Below, in pieces: positions 52,548 to 62,686 of a stretch of DNA of 64,000 nt; the stretch's first letter is position 1; each line of letters begins with the position of its first letter. The notes below the pieces were generated by a model, which did no database searches, was not told the origin of the DNA, and saw only the letters and a list, made by a program, of their open reading frames with translations. The DNA lies in NCBI RefSeq assembly GCF_051622035.1, contig NC_135365.1, positions 14,488,001-14,552,000 on the forward strand, written 5' to 3'. The stretch is from Arctopsyche grandis. Its lineage: Eukaryota > Arthropoda > Insecta > Trichoptera > Hydropsychidae. A program made the translations under genes and the position numbers.

Positions 52548-54011
52548 ATGTCGGGAGGACTGGATGTGCTCGCTTTGCGCGAGGATGACGTGACGAAGAT
52601 GTTGGCTGCCACCACCCATCTCGGCTCTGAGAATGTGAACTTCCAGGTAATAATCTGAATCAATGCCAGAGTGAAATTATAAATGGTATATTTAAAATGA
52701 TGATCGTATCAATTGTTCCCAAAAAATCTGACATACGTTGATGTATAATGATTCTCCCAACTGACGAAATAAAAATTCGCTTTCAGTCCTTAGTGTTGAA
52801 TTCTTATTTGATAGTAACGGAGATATTTGTGCATGCTTTCAGATGGAACAGTATGTGTACAAACGTCGTTTGGACGGTGCACATATTATCAACTTGCGTC
52901 GTACTTGGGAGAAGCTTCAGTTGGCAGCGAGAGCAATCGCCGCTATTGAACATCCCGCTGAAGTGTTCGCTATCTCATCTCGTCCATTTGGACAGAGAGC
53001 CGTACTTAAGTTCAGCTCGTACACCGGTTCAACACCCATTGCTGGACGTTTCACCCCCGGTGCGTTCACTAATCAGGTATGATATCAATCTGATATATTT
53101 TTACATTGTTTGATTGTAGAATTTTATGATGAGTATTTCTAAGGAACCACTGATTAATATGATTATTCAAATTTATATCTGATTTTTTACGTATAATTAA
53201 TTTTTAATTGTACCTTCATGTAATATAAGGAATTTATATTTTATTCCATTTTGTTTTTAGATCCAAGCTGCTTTCCGTGAGCCGCGACTTTTGATCGTAA
53301 CTGACCCCCGTACTGACCACCAACCCGTTACTGAGGCTTCTTACGTAAACATTCCCGTTATTGCTTTCTGCAACACTGATGCTCCTCTCCGATTCGTCGA
53401 CATTGCTATTCCTTGCAATACTAAGGTTTATAAATCTTTGATTTAAATTATTATGATTTAATTTTGTTATTTATAAATAATTTCATCATTTTTAGTCGCC
53501 ACACTCTGCTGGTTTGATGTGGTGGATGTTGGCTAGAGAAGTTCTCCGTCTCCGTGGATTGATCCCACGTGAGGGCAGATGGGAGGTTGTAGTTGACTTG
53601 TTCTTCTACCGTGATCCAGATGAGTCAGAAAAGGAGGAACAACAAGCTAAGGAACTTGTCGCTCTCCCCAAACCCGAAGTCAAGGCTGATGTTAGTTTTG
53701 TTTTGTCATTTGTAAATGATTTTATGTTTATTTATTTATGTTTGTGTTATCTACAATTTGGTTTTCAATTGTTTTAGATCCAAGCAGCACCCGCAGCTGG
53801 AGCTGAGGAGACTTGGGCAGAAGGTGATGTTCAAGCTTCCTGGACAGATGAACCAGCAGCAGCTGCTGCTGCTGCCGCTGCCGCCGCTGCACCTGCTGAT
53901 GGTGAAGCCGCAGCTCCTGCAGCTGCCCCACAGAATGATTGGGCTGCAACTGCTGGTCCTGCAGCAGGTGCCACTCCATGGGGAGGTGCCGCACAGAACT
54001 GGACTGCCTAA
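52548..54011 (+). CDS. sta: 40S ribosomal protein SA (uS2), five coding exons
   Basis: Exons 52548-52646, 52843-53076, 53261-53425, 53496-53690 and 53778-54011 give 308 residues. The uS2 core is complete: [80 protein letters not shown] and the palindromic [15 protein letters not shown] that corresponds to the laminin-binding segment of the 67-kDa laminin receptor form. The C-terminal tail has an Ala run and W-A/T-E/D-type repeats ([20 protein letters not shown]). It functions in the small subunit head/platform and in 18S maturation. Fly orthologue: stubarista. AATAAA lies at 54040-54045, 29 bp after the stop. Introns 2 and 3 carry snoRNA-like sequences. Confidence 0.97.
52690..52769 (+). ncRNA. 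Candidate C/D-box snoRNA in RpSA intron
   Basis: Box C ATGATGA (52697-52703), box D' CTGA (52728-52731), box C' TGATGTA (52739-52745) and box D CTGA (52761-52764) have normal spacing. A short terminal stem TATTT/AAATA flanks box C and box D. I could not match its guides to rRNA from memory, so it would be an orphan or a false positive. Confidence 0.5.
53116..53190 (+). ncRNA. C/D-box snoRNA, predicted guide for 18S rRNA (SNORD42-like)
   Basis: Within RpSA intron 3: terminal stem GTAGAA/TTTTAC (53116-53121 with 53185-53190, one G-U), box C ATGATGA (53126-53132), D' CTGA (53150-53153), C' ATGATTA (53159-53165), D CTGA (53179-53182). The 12 nt next to D' (53138-53149, TCTAAGGAACCA) complement TGGTTCCTTAGA, which I recall from insect 18S rRNA. 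The fifth base upstream of D' pairs with the second U of GGUU, the position equivalent to human 18S Um116, guided by SNORD42. The box layout is seen; the target relies on remembered rRNA sequence. Confidence 0.72.
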
Positions 54012-54045
54012 ATAGCAGCACATTCAAATTCATTTTTTCAATAAA

Positions 54046-54957
54046 CAGCTTGAATGGTTCAAAAGCCTTTTGTTTTCCACTACTTTATATATCCCTCATT
54101 TCCTATCCAATTAATTGAAGGTATTTAAGAGCTCAGAACTTAAACCCTGATCTGGATATGGTGTTCACTCGCCTCTTAAAATTTCAATAACTCCCATTAT
54201 AGAAAATAGTTGGTTAATATCCTACTAATTTCATTATTGACTTTCATTTATTATAAAACATTTCAAGAAAAAGGCGGTCGTCAAAAAAAAAAACATTTTT
54301 GCGGCGTATCCATATACAAACCCACTAAGCAAATACTATGGGATTATGCATTTTCAGAGTTTGCTGCATTTTATTACATCCAATGATAAACAGCAGATGT
54401 AATGAAAAAAAAATAATTTCATATACATAGATATTTTGGATAATATAAAATAATATTTTATATCTAAAGATAATCGGTCATAAATTCATTCCATTCACAT
54501 AGTTATGAGTCGGAATGAGTATTTTTATATCCATTTCGACAATGTTATTAAAAATAGTTGTCGAGTATGCAATTTTACCACCAAAAGACAGCATATGGCC
54601 CGTGAGCTGTAGGTTCATTATCACGGTTCTAACGTGAGATGTTATTTTAATTGATATAAATAAATTATTTTTATTTTTAATCAAAAGAATGAGGGCTTTG
54701 AATGAGGAAGTTTCACTTCAGAAAAGTAAAAATATTCATACATATATTTTGCATATGTTAATATACCACAATGCATCTTCTTGGACAATTACAAACATCG
54801 ATATATCATTTTTAGAATAATCTTAAAGCATCCATGGATAAATCTTTGATAAACGTACAGTTACGGAGCATTTTTGTATATAAATCGTTCAATTTTGAGA
54901 TGCTGAAAGACATTTATGGACAAATTTGCAGAATTTTTTTATACGAATCGGCGAAAT
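54046..54957. other. RpSA-downstream intergenic region
   Basis: AT-rich with no coding or RNA feature that I can support. Confidence 0.6.
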
Positions 54958-55385
54958 TCGAGATGCTGAAAACTTAAAAATTGCCGGAAATGGGTAATGG
55001 TTGCCAATTTGAAATGAAAATCAGATAAATTTGAAAACTGGTAGGAAACGATCGACCTGTAGCATTGATGTATAATACACTAGATCCGCCTTATACGTCT
55101 TATACTGGTCTCCCTTTTGGCGCATGCACAGTTTCTCTCGGTAGGTAGGTAGGTAGGTACCGCTGCGTCGTAGGGAAAAAAACCATTTTTTTCCATCTTC
55201 CCCGCTAGTTAAACCCCCCGCACCCCTCAGTTAGTGAAGACAAGATCTCCGACCAAAATCACACGTCAGGGCCCATCTATGTGTATTATACATCAATGAC
55301 CTGTAGTCACAAACCAAGATCTGACCACTATGTTCGAAAGCATACATATATGGTAACCACTAGTCTACGCTGCTGGTTGATACAC
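54958..55385 (-). mobile_element. tRNA-derived SINE, copy 1, interrupted
   Basis: The head at the right end reads, inverted, CAGCAGCGTAGACTAGTGGT (box A-like) then TTTCGAAC (decayed box B). The tail (GAAAATCAGATAAATTTG) lies at 55013-55035. The copy is split by the element 55063-55298. Confidence 0.7.
55063..55298. mobile_element. 236-bp TIR element with 8-bp duplication
   Basis: Ends CATTGATGTATAATACAC are perfectly inverted at the right, with flanks ACCTGTAG on both sides (55055-55062 and 55299-55306). It interrupts a SINE. An 8-bp duplication fits the hAT or P superfamily. The interior is GC-richer and has four GTAG units at about 55140-55158. Confidence 0.85.
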
Positions 55386-55765
55386 ACATGTTAAAGTCCA
55401 TATATCGATGGAAAATAAAAATGCATATTATTTCAAAATTGTTTGTTTATAATTAAACACAAATTTAGAAGTATAATGTGTACTTTTAGACATCGTATCG
55501 TTCTCGTGTGAAAACAATTAGCTTGTATCAATTTGTCATGGAACTAGACTCCATAGAACATAAAAAAAATTGTAACGAGAAATCGGTATTCTTCTATTTC
55601 TTTGACCTGGGAACTGCATATTTCAAATGAAATTAAATTGCGTAGGTATTGTTAAATGATGCATGATTTGTTATTGGAGCGTATGACGCCAGAGACACAT
55701 CTTCAATGATCTAGAAAAGTAATAGAGGAAATTTCACGCCACAACCATCACTAATCATACAAAAT

Positions 55766-55778
55766 TTTATATTTAAGT
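55766..55778 (+). promoter_or_regulatory. TATA-like element of the secreted-protein gene
   Basis: TTTATATTTAAG lies about 65-75 bp upstream of the ATG at 55842. With start of transcription about 30 bp downstream, this supports the 55842 start. The ATG at 55781 opens a 12-codon frame that ends before it. Confidence 0.45.
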
Positions 55779-55841
55779 CGATGCTTGGTTGGATTTTTGT
55801 TTATTTCGTTATCGATTGAGCTAACGTTGAGCTATTGCAAG

Positions 55842-56645
55842 ATGGTGGTTTGGAAGATTACCCTGTTTGCTTTGTTGCTTTTTGGTTCGGAAGCGTTCCC
55901 CTACAACGCCAGTGGAGATGGAGATCCTGCACCAGATTTTATTCAGCGTCTACCTAGAATTGATTATCAGTATGTTGGGGACTGGAGTCCTTATAAAGGA
56001 AGATCTGCATATTATCAAACAGCTCCCGATGATGGTATCAAGTTATCTCAACCGAGGTATGAAGAGGATTCTTACATTGTGACGCAGAAGCAGGATAATG
56101 TATGCAAAGAAGTACGAAGTGGGAGCTTCGAAGACGGATTGACTCAAATCACTAATGTAGTTGTAAAAATATCTAAAATGCTTTTTGGAGCTTTTGTTAT
56201 GATTATGCTGCCATTGATTTTGACGAAGACTTTCCTGCTGCCGCTGAAGATCATGCTGGTTTTGAAACTTCTGCTGAAGCTGTTTTTGTTTTGGCCGATT
56301 TTCAGTAGAGTTTTTGGCGCTTTATCTCCAACAACTAATGTTTTTGCCAAAATTGCTAACCCCTCTGATGCTGATTTGAGACATTTAATCGATACGAACG
56401 ATACGAGGATTGAAAGATCAATGGTTGACGATTCTGAAAGTTCGATTTGTGATGTGAAAATAGCATGCTTTGTAACCAAAACGATCGCTTCCAAAAATTA
56501 TCCGATGAAATTCATAATATCTTCTGCTATGTTGTTCGACTACTACGGAACAAAAATGAACAACATTGCTAAAATTTTGAAGAATAAAAGAGGTTATGAA
56601 GATTGTTTTAAAATTGAGTGCCACGACAGTGTAGTGCAAAAGTGA
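55842..56645 (+). CDS. Unrecognised secreted/membrane protein A, intronless
   Basis: 267 residues from MVVWKITLFALLLFGSEAFP. Residues 1-18 form a signal peptide. Residues 19-100 are an acidic, Tyr/Pro-rich ectodomain (RIDYQYVGDWSPYKGRSAYY). Residues 113-158 are a long hydrophobic segment with Lys and Pro breaks (MLFGAFVMIMLPLILTKTFL ...). The rest is polar with Cys at 203, 209, 255 and 260. I do not recognise the family; the layout vaguely recalls insect Osiris proteins, but their signature motifs are not evident. The open frame extends 19 codons upstream from a TTG, but no ATG is there. It lies 196 bp before a second gene of similar architecture on the same strand. Confidence 0.75.
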   Translation: MVVWKITLFALLLFGSEAFPYNASGDGDPAPDFIQRLPRIDYQYVGDWSPYKGRSAYYQTAPDDGIKLSQPRYEEDSYIVTQKQDNVCKEVRSGSFEDGLTQITNVVVKISKMLFGAFVMIMLPLILTKTFLLPLKIMLVLKLLLKLFLFWPIFSRVFGALSPTTNVFAKIANPSDADLRHLIDTNDTRIERSMVDDSESSICDVKIACFVTKTIASKNYPMKFIISSAMLFDYYGTKMNNIAKILKNKRGYEDCFKIECHDSVVQK

Positions 56646-56841
56646 ATTTATGTATTTTTAAATAATGCTTCTAATTTTAGTTTATACTGCAAATTTAAAT
56701 TTGGTTAATATCAACATTATTACTTTTGTGAAGTCATCGATTTAATATTGGTTTGAGTTCGTTGAATTGTTACCCAATATGCAACCGCATGTCTTTTTTC
56801 ATTCGAACTGCATGGTGATTGGTTTTTAAAAGACAGTTACG

Positions 56842-57975
56842 ATGAGTGGTCGTAGTTCTATATCGGTCCCCTTAGTTTTGATTGTCGTAGTGGGTACCTG
56901 TACTACAGTGGATTGTGAATCTGTTGCTCGACTTAACGTTGTGTTTCCTCAATTGGATTCACCTACTAATGACCAATCTCAAGTTTCTTCAGCAATGCTG
57001 AATAGATCCACTGCAACGTTATCGCAATCCGATTTGAAGATACAAAAGCTGCATTCTGAGATAAAGAAACTTCAGGATCTCGTTGCGAAAAGTTTTGTCG
57101 ACGACAAGGTAATACATCAAGCTTTTCCATTACCAACAACCAAAAATGCTCCTGCAACTGAAAAGATTTCAACCACTCCAAAAACAGTTTACAAAACAGC
57201 GAAAGCAGTAGAACCGTCTAAAGAACCCACAAGGAAGAAAATAAACAGCGAAAAACGCAGTGATGGATTCGATGCAATAAGTCTTCAGCGTGAAATAGAA
57301 TTATTACAGAAGCAATTGATTGGAGATGGAGATGAAGCCAGAATTGTAAATGAAAACGAACCACATCGAGCTGAAACTAACGAAGAGAAACACAATGAAA
57401 ATGGTGTATTGGAAACTAGACCAGAAAACGATCCTAAATCAAGGCAAACAAATGAAGGACTGCGAAATTTTGGACTTCCACATTATTCTCACAACTATGC
57501 TTATCCGTACGGATATAACACCAATTATCAAAAGCAGCAATTTAAAAGTGAAGATTCCGAAGAGACAGAAGATGACGCTTCACCGACGGAGACTAATTCT
57601 GAGCAAAGCTTTCGATTTGTAGGTGGGAAAACAAAGAACATAGTGCTTGATCTTGTACTGGAAGTGCTGAAACTAGTAGCCGGAGGAGATGGCAAAGGTA
57701 TTATCGGCGCTGTATTGAAGCTACCTCCTCTCATCATCAATGGTTTGTTGCAAGGAGTTGTCGCATCTTTATCCAAGGGTGGTTTGAAGGGGATGATAGT
57801 TCGATATTTAGTTCCGTTGATAGTTCTCGTTGGAGTAAACGTCCTTGTTGTTTTCATGGCTTGGTGGCTTTGGGATGATGCCGCGTGCGTCAAAATTGAT
57901 GAAATTGATTCGAAAATGAAACCTGGTTATCCGTCTTCGTTATCTCAATTGTATGGGCAGCATAAAAATTATTGA
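56842..57975 (+). CDS. Unrecognised secreted/membrane protein B, intronless
   Basis: 377 residues with a signal peptide (SISVPLVLIVVVGTCTTVDC). A short coiled-coil candidate is at 62-82, a Thr/Lys/Pro-rich linker at 96-140, a second coiled-coil candidate at 144-161, an acidic Asn/Glu-rich stretch at 162-205 and a Tyr-rich patch (HYSHNYAYPYGYNTNY, 214-229). A hydrophobic, Gly-hinged segment is at 266-311, a likely transmembrane helix at 322-344 ending in AWWLWDD, then a short tail. No family is recognised. ATTAAA near 58094 may be its polyadenylation signal. The shared layout with protein A suggests tandem relatives that diverged beyond sequence similarity, or co-located genes of one process (inference). 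Confidence 0.78.
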   Translation: MSGRSSISVPLVLIVVVGTCTTVDCESVARLNVVFPQLDSPTNDQSQVSSAMLNRSTATLSQSDLKIQKLHSEIKKLQDLVAKSFVDDKVIHQAFPLPTTKNAPATEKISTTPKTVYKTAKAVEPSKEPTRKKINSEKRSDGFDAISLQREIELLQKQLIGDGDEARIVNENEPHRAETNEEKHNENGVLETRPENDPKSRQTNEGLRNFGLPHYSHNYAYPYGYNTNYQKQQFKSEDSEETEDDASPTETNSEQSFRFVGGKTKNIVLDLVLEVLKLVAGGDGKGIIGAVLKLPPLIINGLLQGVVASLSKGGLKGMIVRYLVPLIVLVGVNVLVVFMAWWLWDDAACVKIDEIDSKMKPGYPSSLSQLYGQHKNY

Positions 57976-60260
57976 TTTTTAACTTTTGTTTGTTAAGTTT
58001 GTTAGATTGATTGTTGATTTCTTATGTATGCTTGTGTAAGTTCAGTAGTGTATGTTAATGGTTTTTATTACGTTGTATGTATAATTTATTTGAATTAAAG
58101 TATTTCGTTTACGAAATCAAATATTGATATCTTATTAAAAAAAATCCGAGAAGTATGCATAAAGTATATAACTTTCAATTCACGTACTGTACATTTCTTT
58201 TAGGTGAACTTGCACTAAATGATACGCGGTATCCGAACTTGTTAATGATATACATACATATATGAGCCGTTATATTTGTAAGTGGCGTAAGTCCACTTTA
58301 TCCATTTCGAGAAATATTTCGCAAAATATTAAATATAATGATTCGTGTTAAAATACTGGTGGCCTGTAAAACGTTTATTCTGCTTTTCCGAGATAAGTCA
58401 AACTGAAATAGTGTTTTTGGAACGCGAAATTTGACTTCTGTCACTTTCAATTATAACGGCTCTTACATACGTAGTTTATTTCAAAAATTTATATTTTTGC
58501 TATATTCTTAAATTTTATACTTGAGTTTACCTTATTTGGCCGCAATATGTACGAGTGTATTTTGTTATGTATGTATGTACATAGTTATAAATATAAAAAT
58601 GTAGTTATAGTTAAAAAACATGCACACATACATATGTGTACATATATGAAACCAAACGCAAATAAGTAACTTTTTGACAACTGTAACATCATGATTTACG
58701 AAGTAAATAAAATTATATTTTTAATGTTGGGTTTGAATATTATGAATTCGTAGATATTTTAAAATTATTTTTAGTGTATTGAATCCATTAGGTAAAAATA
58801 ACTACGTTCGTAAGTAAAAAACTGCATCGATATACATACATATATAATTCAAAAAGAAATTCAAAATAATATGATTCAAGAACATATTATATTATATAAT
58901 TGTATTTTTGAAAGTTAGCTATTTATTTTATTTAAGTCGATGTGACTTTCGATAGCCTTAATTTTGATGAAAATTTTATCGACATAAGTTAAATAAATAG
59001 GTATAAAATATAAAAGTGTTATTATAAGTTTGCACTTCGTAATGTGTATGATATTTGTATTTTAAGATTTTTTTGTACTTTTTTATACGAAAATTTTGTA
59101 AACAAACAAATGAAAATAAAAACAATGTATTTAAATCACAGTTTGTATATCTTTATTTTTGGTATATTTTGTTTCTTTGTAACAGTAGCAATTTCATTTC
59201 GAAGAAGAAAAACCAAACCGTAATAAATTCTCCGACAGTGCACGTACATATTTCACAACACTATGGCCAAATGTGTCATCGATGTATGAAATTTTATGCA
59301 CACGTCGGTAAACTGCATTTTTCACGTATTGCAATGGATATGCATATGTCGAGTTACCTGCTACGGATTGGAAAATGTGTCTCTCTCGTGTTGGAGCTTC
59401 ATCAGGGTGACGTGTCCTGCAATCGCCAGGGGGTAGATGGTAGGTTATAGCAGTTGAGGGAAAATAAAGCCACGGGGGATGACGGGGTGAGGGGTAGAAG
59501 ATGGGGTGCGGGAGGGTGGAGGCTGCGTCTGAGGCGCAGGCGCGATAGTCAGGACCGAACTCGGGAATAACGTAGAGCCGCGCCCATATATTGAACCGCC
59601 TAATCATTTTAAACCTTTATTCATCTGCCTAGAATTATAATTTAGATTGAATAGCTTTATATTTTAATTTTTTGTACATACGTTGTTGAAAAAAGGCGCT
59701 GATAAGACCGATTTGTTTTGCTCAATAGCCGACTATTCCAATTTTGATATATTTCAATGTGCAAAATTGGTCTAAAGTCATTAGTAATCAGTATTTAATA
59801 AATTAAAGATTTTGCAACATACATACATATACCGAACGTCACAGTGGGTTTTATACTACAAACTTGCAAGTGTCATATAATGATCATCAGGCACTTTGCG
59901 ATTTTAAAACTTTTTTTGCTACTTACATATTTATTTATTTTATTTTTACATACATATTTTTACATATATATATACAAATATACCAGGAAGGCTTAACAGG
60001 TAAACCTCAAATCCACCTTCCTGGTCCACATAATTATTACATAAATACATGTAAATTTAAACAATATCTGACATCTATGGTCACATATTACAAACATCGA
60101 TAATTAACGATATATGACTATTAATACGATAAATAACGATGAATAACTTTCATGTAACAATACGAATTTTATATTCGATAAACAGCCACAGAGACATCTA
60201 TGGTGAGCAATATGGCGAAACCTAAGATATAACAATAACTAAAGGTTCGCAATAGAAAAT
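57976..60260. other. Intergenic, mostly AT-rich
   Basis: I see no gene. A GC-richer patch at about 59390-59600 contains ATAGTCAGGACCGAACTCGG, whose inverse also appears near 63847-63866 (CAGTTCGGTCCTGAC); the frames there look non-coding. Confidence 0.5.
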
Positions 60261-60261
60261 T

Positions 60262-60447
60262 GGGAAGGAAACGCCAATTTTACAGGAATTGTTTCAATGA
60301 AAATCAGAAAAATTGGCAAATTTTGATAAGAAACGATCGACCTTGACAAACCAAGGTCTGGTCAATAGCGAGACTTCGAATCGAACTCGTAACATTAAGT
60401 ACGAGATAATTCAACATTCACCACTAGACCACGCTACTGGTTAATAT
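60262..60447 (-). mobile_element. tRNA-derived SINE, copy 2
   Basis: Read in reverse: CCAGTAGCGTGGTCTAGTGG (box A), then ACGAGTTCGATTCGA (box B), a conserved body (CAAGGTCGATCGTTTCTTAT) and tail. It is the best preserved of three copies. Confidence 0.8.
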
Positions 60448-60762
60448 AATCTTTTCCCTTTGTTGGGGTGAAATTTTTATAGCATACGTAATTTATTTTG
60501 ATAAATAATTACATATTTTAGTCCTATTGCCAGGTTACTAGGTTACTGAAAAAAAGTTGATATTTTATTTTTGCCATTGATATAACTGTTATATAATAAG
60601 TATATAAAATTTTTAGTTTGGCCATAAATATCAATTAAGGGCAACCTGTCATGGTAAAGATGAAAAAAAAAAGTTTTTATACAGTTGGCTAGTGTCGATT
60701 TGGGGTGACTTATTGTGATACTCTAACATATTAAAAAAAATATATGGTGATGTTTATTAGTA

Positions 60763-61275
60763 AGAGTCAGACAAGGAGACATCATATCTTTTAAGGTCTT
60801 CAATGCAGTACTAGAGGGGGTTTTCAAGAGGATGGAAGAAGCCATTCAGCAGGATTAAGGATCAACGGTCACCTCTTGAGTCAGACGATATACATACATA
60901 TATTAGTAATTAGTAATATAGTTGGTCCGCAGTAGGACGACACTTAGAAAAAACGTATATCTCTTTCACCGCCTCTCAACCAATAGCATTTCGTATAGAC
61001 AATGGAACATTGTACGAGATGGGGTGAAAAGGACAGCATATCAGTTTTACTTAAGTGTCATCCTACAGCGGACCAACTATAGCTCGTGATACAGATAGAT
61101 TTGGAAAATAGGATTAAAAATTATTGTAGATAAAACTTAATAGTAATTTCATGCCTGATAGCATTTCATAAGTTGATAGTAGAAATAGTCTGTAATTATT
61201 TATATTTAAGAAAAATAATAGACATGTCTGGTAGAAAGGAAGAAGAAATAAAGATATGAATGAAATTAATTAAGT
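60763..61275 (+). pseudogene. Old RTE reverse transcriptase fragment
   Basis: Plus-strand codons near 60769-60840 read VRQGDIISFKVFNAVLEGVF, the RT block also in the intact copy at 48029. After the insert 60919-61079, KLNSNFMPDSIS and the NEIK region follow (61133-61275) with stops and frameshifts. It is a decayed relative. Confidence 0.75.
60919..61079. mobile_element. 161-bp MITE with TA duplication in RTE relic
   Basis: Inverted ends TAGTTGGTCCGCAGTAGGAC (right end with two mismatches) are flanked by TA on both sides (60917-60918 and 61080-61081). Ends continue ...ACACTTA. It is of Tc1/mariner type by duplication. Confidence 0.82.
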
Positions 61276-61284
61276 ATCGCGATA

Positions 61285-61656
61285 GCGATTATCAGCATTT
61301 GTATAAATCATATCAATTCGGGGTAGTGTTCAAAATTTTAATCAAAATAAAAATTAACCAGAAAAATAAAACATTTAAATCTGAACAGGACCAGACGACA
61401 AGAGATACTGAACGTTTTCAAGTTCATTCATGAAAATACCCCCAATCCTACATCTAGGACATCGTTATTTCGATGACCAACATATATGCAACATCCTTGA
61501 AAAAATACATCTGGCAGTCGCAAATACATACATATCCCGAATTTTAAAAATAAAAGGAATTGTTTCGTATTTTTTAAGGAATGTTATTTTTTCGACTCTC
61601 ATTTCTCTCGGCTGTGTGCGTTGCACACATTTGTACAAATGGTAGGCGTGGCCCTG
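61285..61656. mobile_element. Non-autonomous hAT element, copy 3, 5' truncated
   Basis: It matches 19515-20054 with internal deletions (AGCATTTGTATAAATCATAT, GAACGTTTTCAAGTTCATTC, CACATCTAGGACATCG) and ends GTAGGCGTGGCCCTG. The left end is lost. Confidence 0.72.
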
Positions 61657-61910
61657 ATTATAATGATGAAAACATCATCATGCTACACGATAACGAAATT
61701 CTCTCACCATGTGCCCATTTATATTTTTTCAAAGTTTTAGAAGTGCAAAATTATTTTTTTCCAAATATGCAAAAACACCAAAACTGAAACTAAAAAAGTA
61801 TTTAATCTGTATAATATATACATTAATTTGTTACATTTTTCTTAATTAATTTAGGCTTAATTTCAATAGCAGATCTAGTCCTTAGTCTTTAGGTCATCAA
61901 TGCTTCACAC
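61657..61910 (+). repeat. Interspersed repeat shared with 28285-28556
   Basis: It contains GATAACGAAATTCTCTCACC and CATGTGCCCATTTATATTTT and, further on, AGTCCTTAGTCTTTAGGTCA, as in the other copy. It directly abuts the hAT copy. Confidence 0.62.
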
Positions 61911-62092
61911 ACACATAAATATGTACATACATACATATTTCAGTATATAATAATCAGTCTTAGGCATCGATGGATGCTTTTCGCACAAAAAAATGGTACA
62001 CTATTGTCAATTTCTTAGAAAAACTATACTTTTTTACTGTCTTGTAATATAATAATAATAGACTATTATTATTATTATTATATTTATCTGCG

Positions 62093-62275
62093 AGGAACCG
62101 TTTCAACAATGAAATCAGATAAATTGGCAAACTCTGATAGGAAGTATCGACTTGGAGTCACAAACATCCAAGTCTGACCAGCAGCACTGCAGATAAATTC
62201 TTTTCAATTGAGTTCAACTCACGGAATCAAACCCGGCAACCTATCGGTGGTTAGCATTAATGCAACCACCAAGCT
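62093..62275 (-). mobile_element. tRNA-derived SINE, copy 3
   Basis: In reverse: TAGCTTGGTGGTTGC (box A region), GCCGGGTTTGATTCCGTGA (box B), body with CCAAGTCGATACTTCCTATC and a tail running into (ATA)n at 62065-62085. Confidence 0.78.
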
Positions 62276-62686
62276 ATTTTATTTATTGAAAAATAAACAG
62301 ACAACAATATGTAGAAATGCATAAAAATAAACAAATGAAAAGGAAAAGAATAAAAGCTTTAACCCAACTAAATAGCACATTGCATAACTAAACTAAAGTG
62401 GAAAAATATTGGAAAATGGTTATAAAATAGAATAGAAGAAGAAATGGATCAATCGGTCAAGATTCTCTTGATGTTAGTTCTGAATTCATGTAAGGAAATA
62501 CCGAACAGATCAACCTCATTCAGCTCCCCGTTAAACATAAGATATACACGCTGCCGATTAAGAATATTTTTGGGAATTGGTATTGAAAGGATTATTTATT
62601 TATTTTATTTATATATATTTTAGCTATCAAGCTAATTTAAAAATACATCTTAATTATTATACTTAACTCTAAAATTTATAATTAAC

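Noticed and set aside
53728..54033. Minus-strand frames opposite the last RpSA exon
   Set aside because: They are shadows of the Ala-rich RpSA tail.
55785..55841. Upstream 19-codon extension of secreted protein A
   Set aside because: It would need a TTG start, lies too close to the TATA-like box and weakens the signal peptide; ATG at 55842 is preferred.
60262..60447. Possible genuine tRNA gene (box A and box B)
   Set aside because: There is no cloverleaf acceptor stem, and the boxes continue into a body and tail repeated at two other sites, so it is a SINE.
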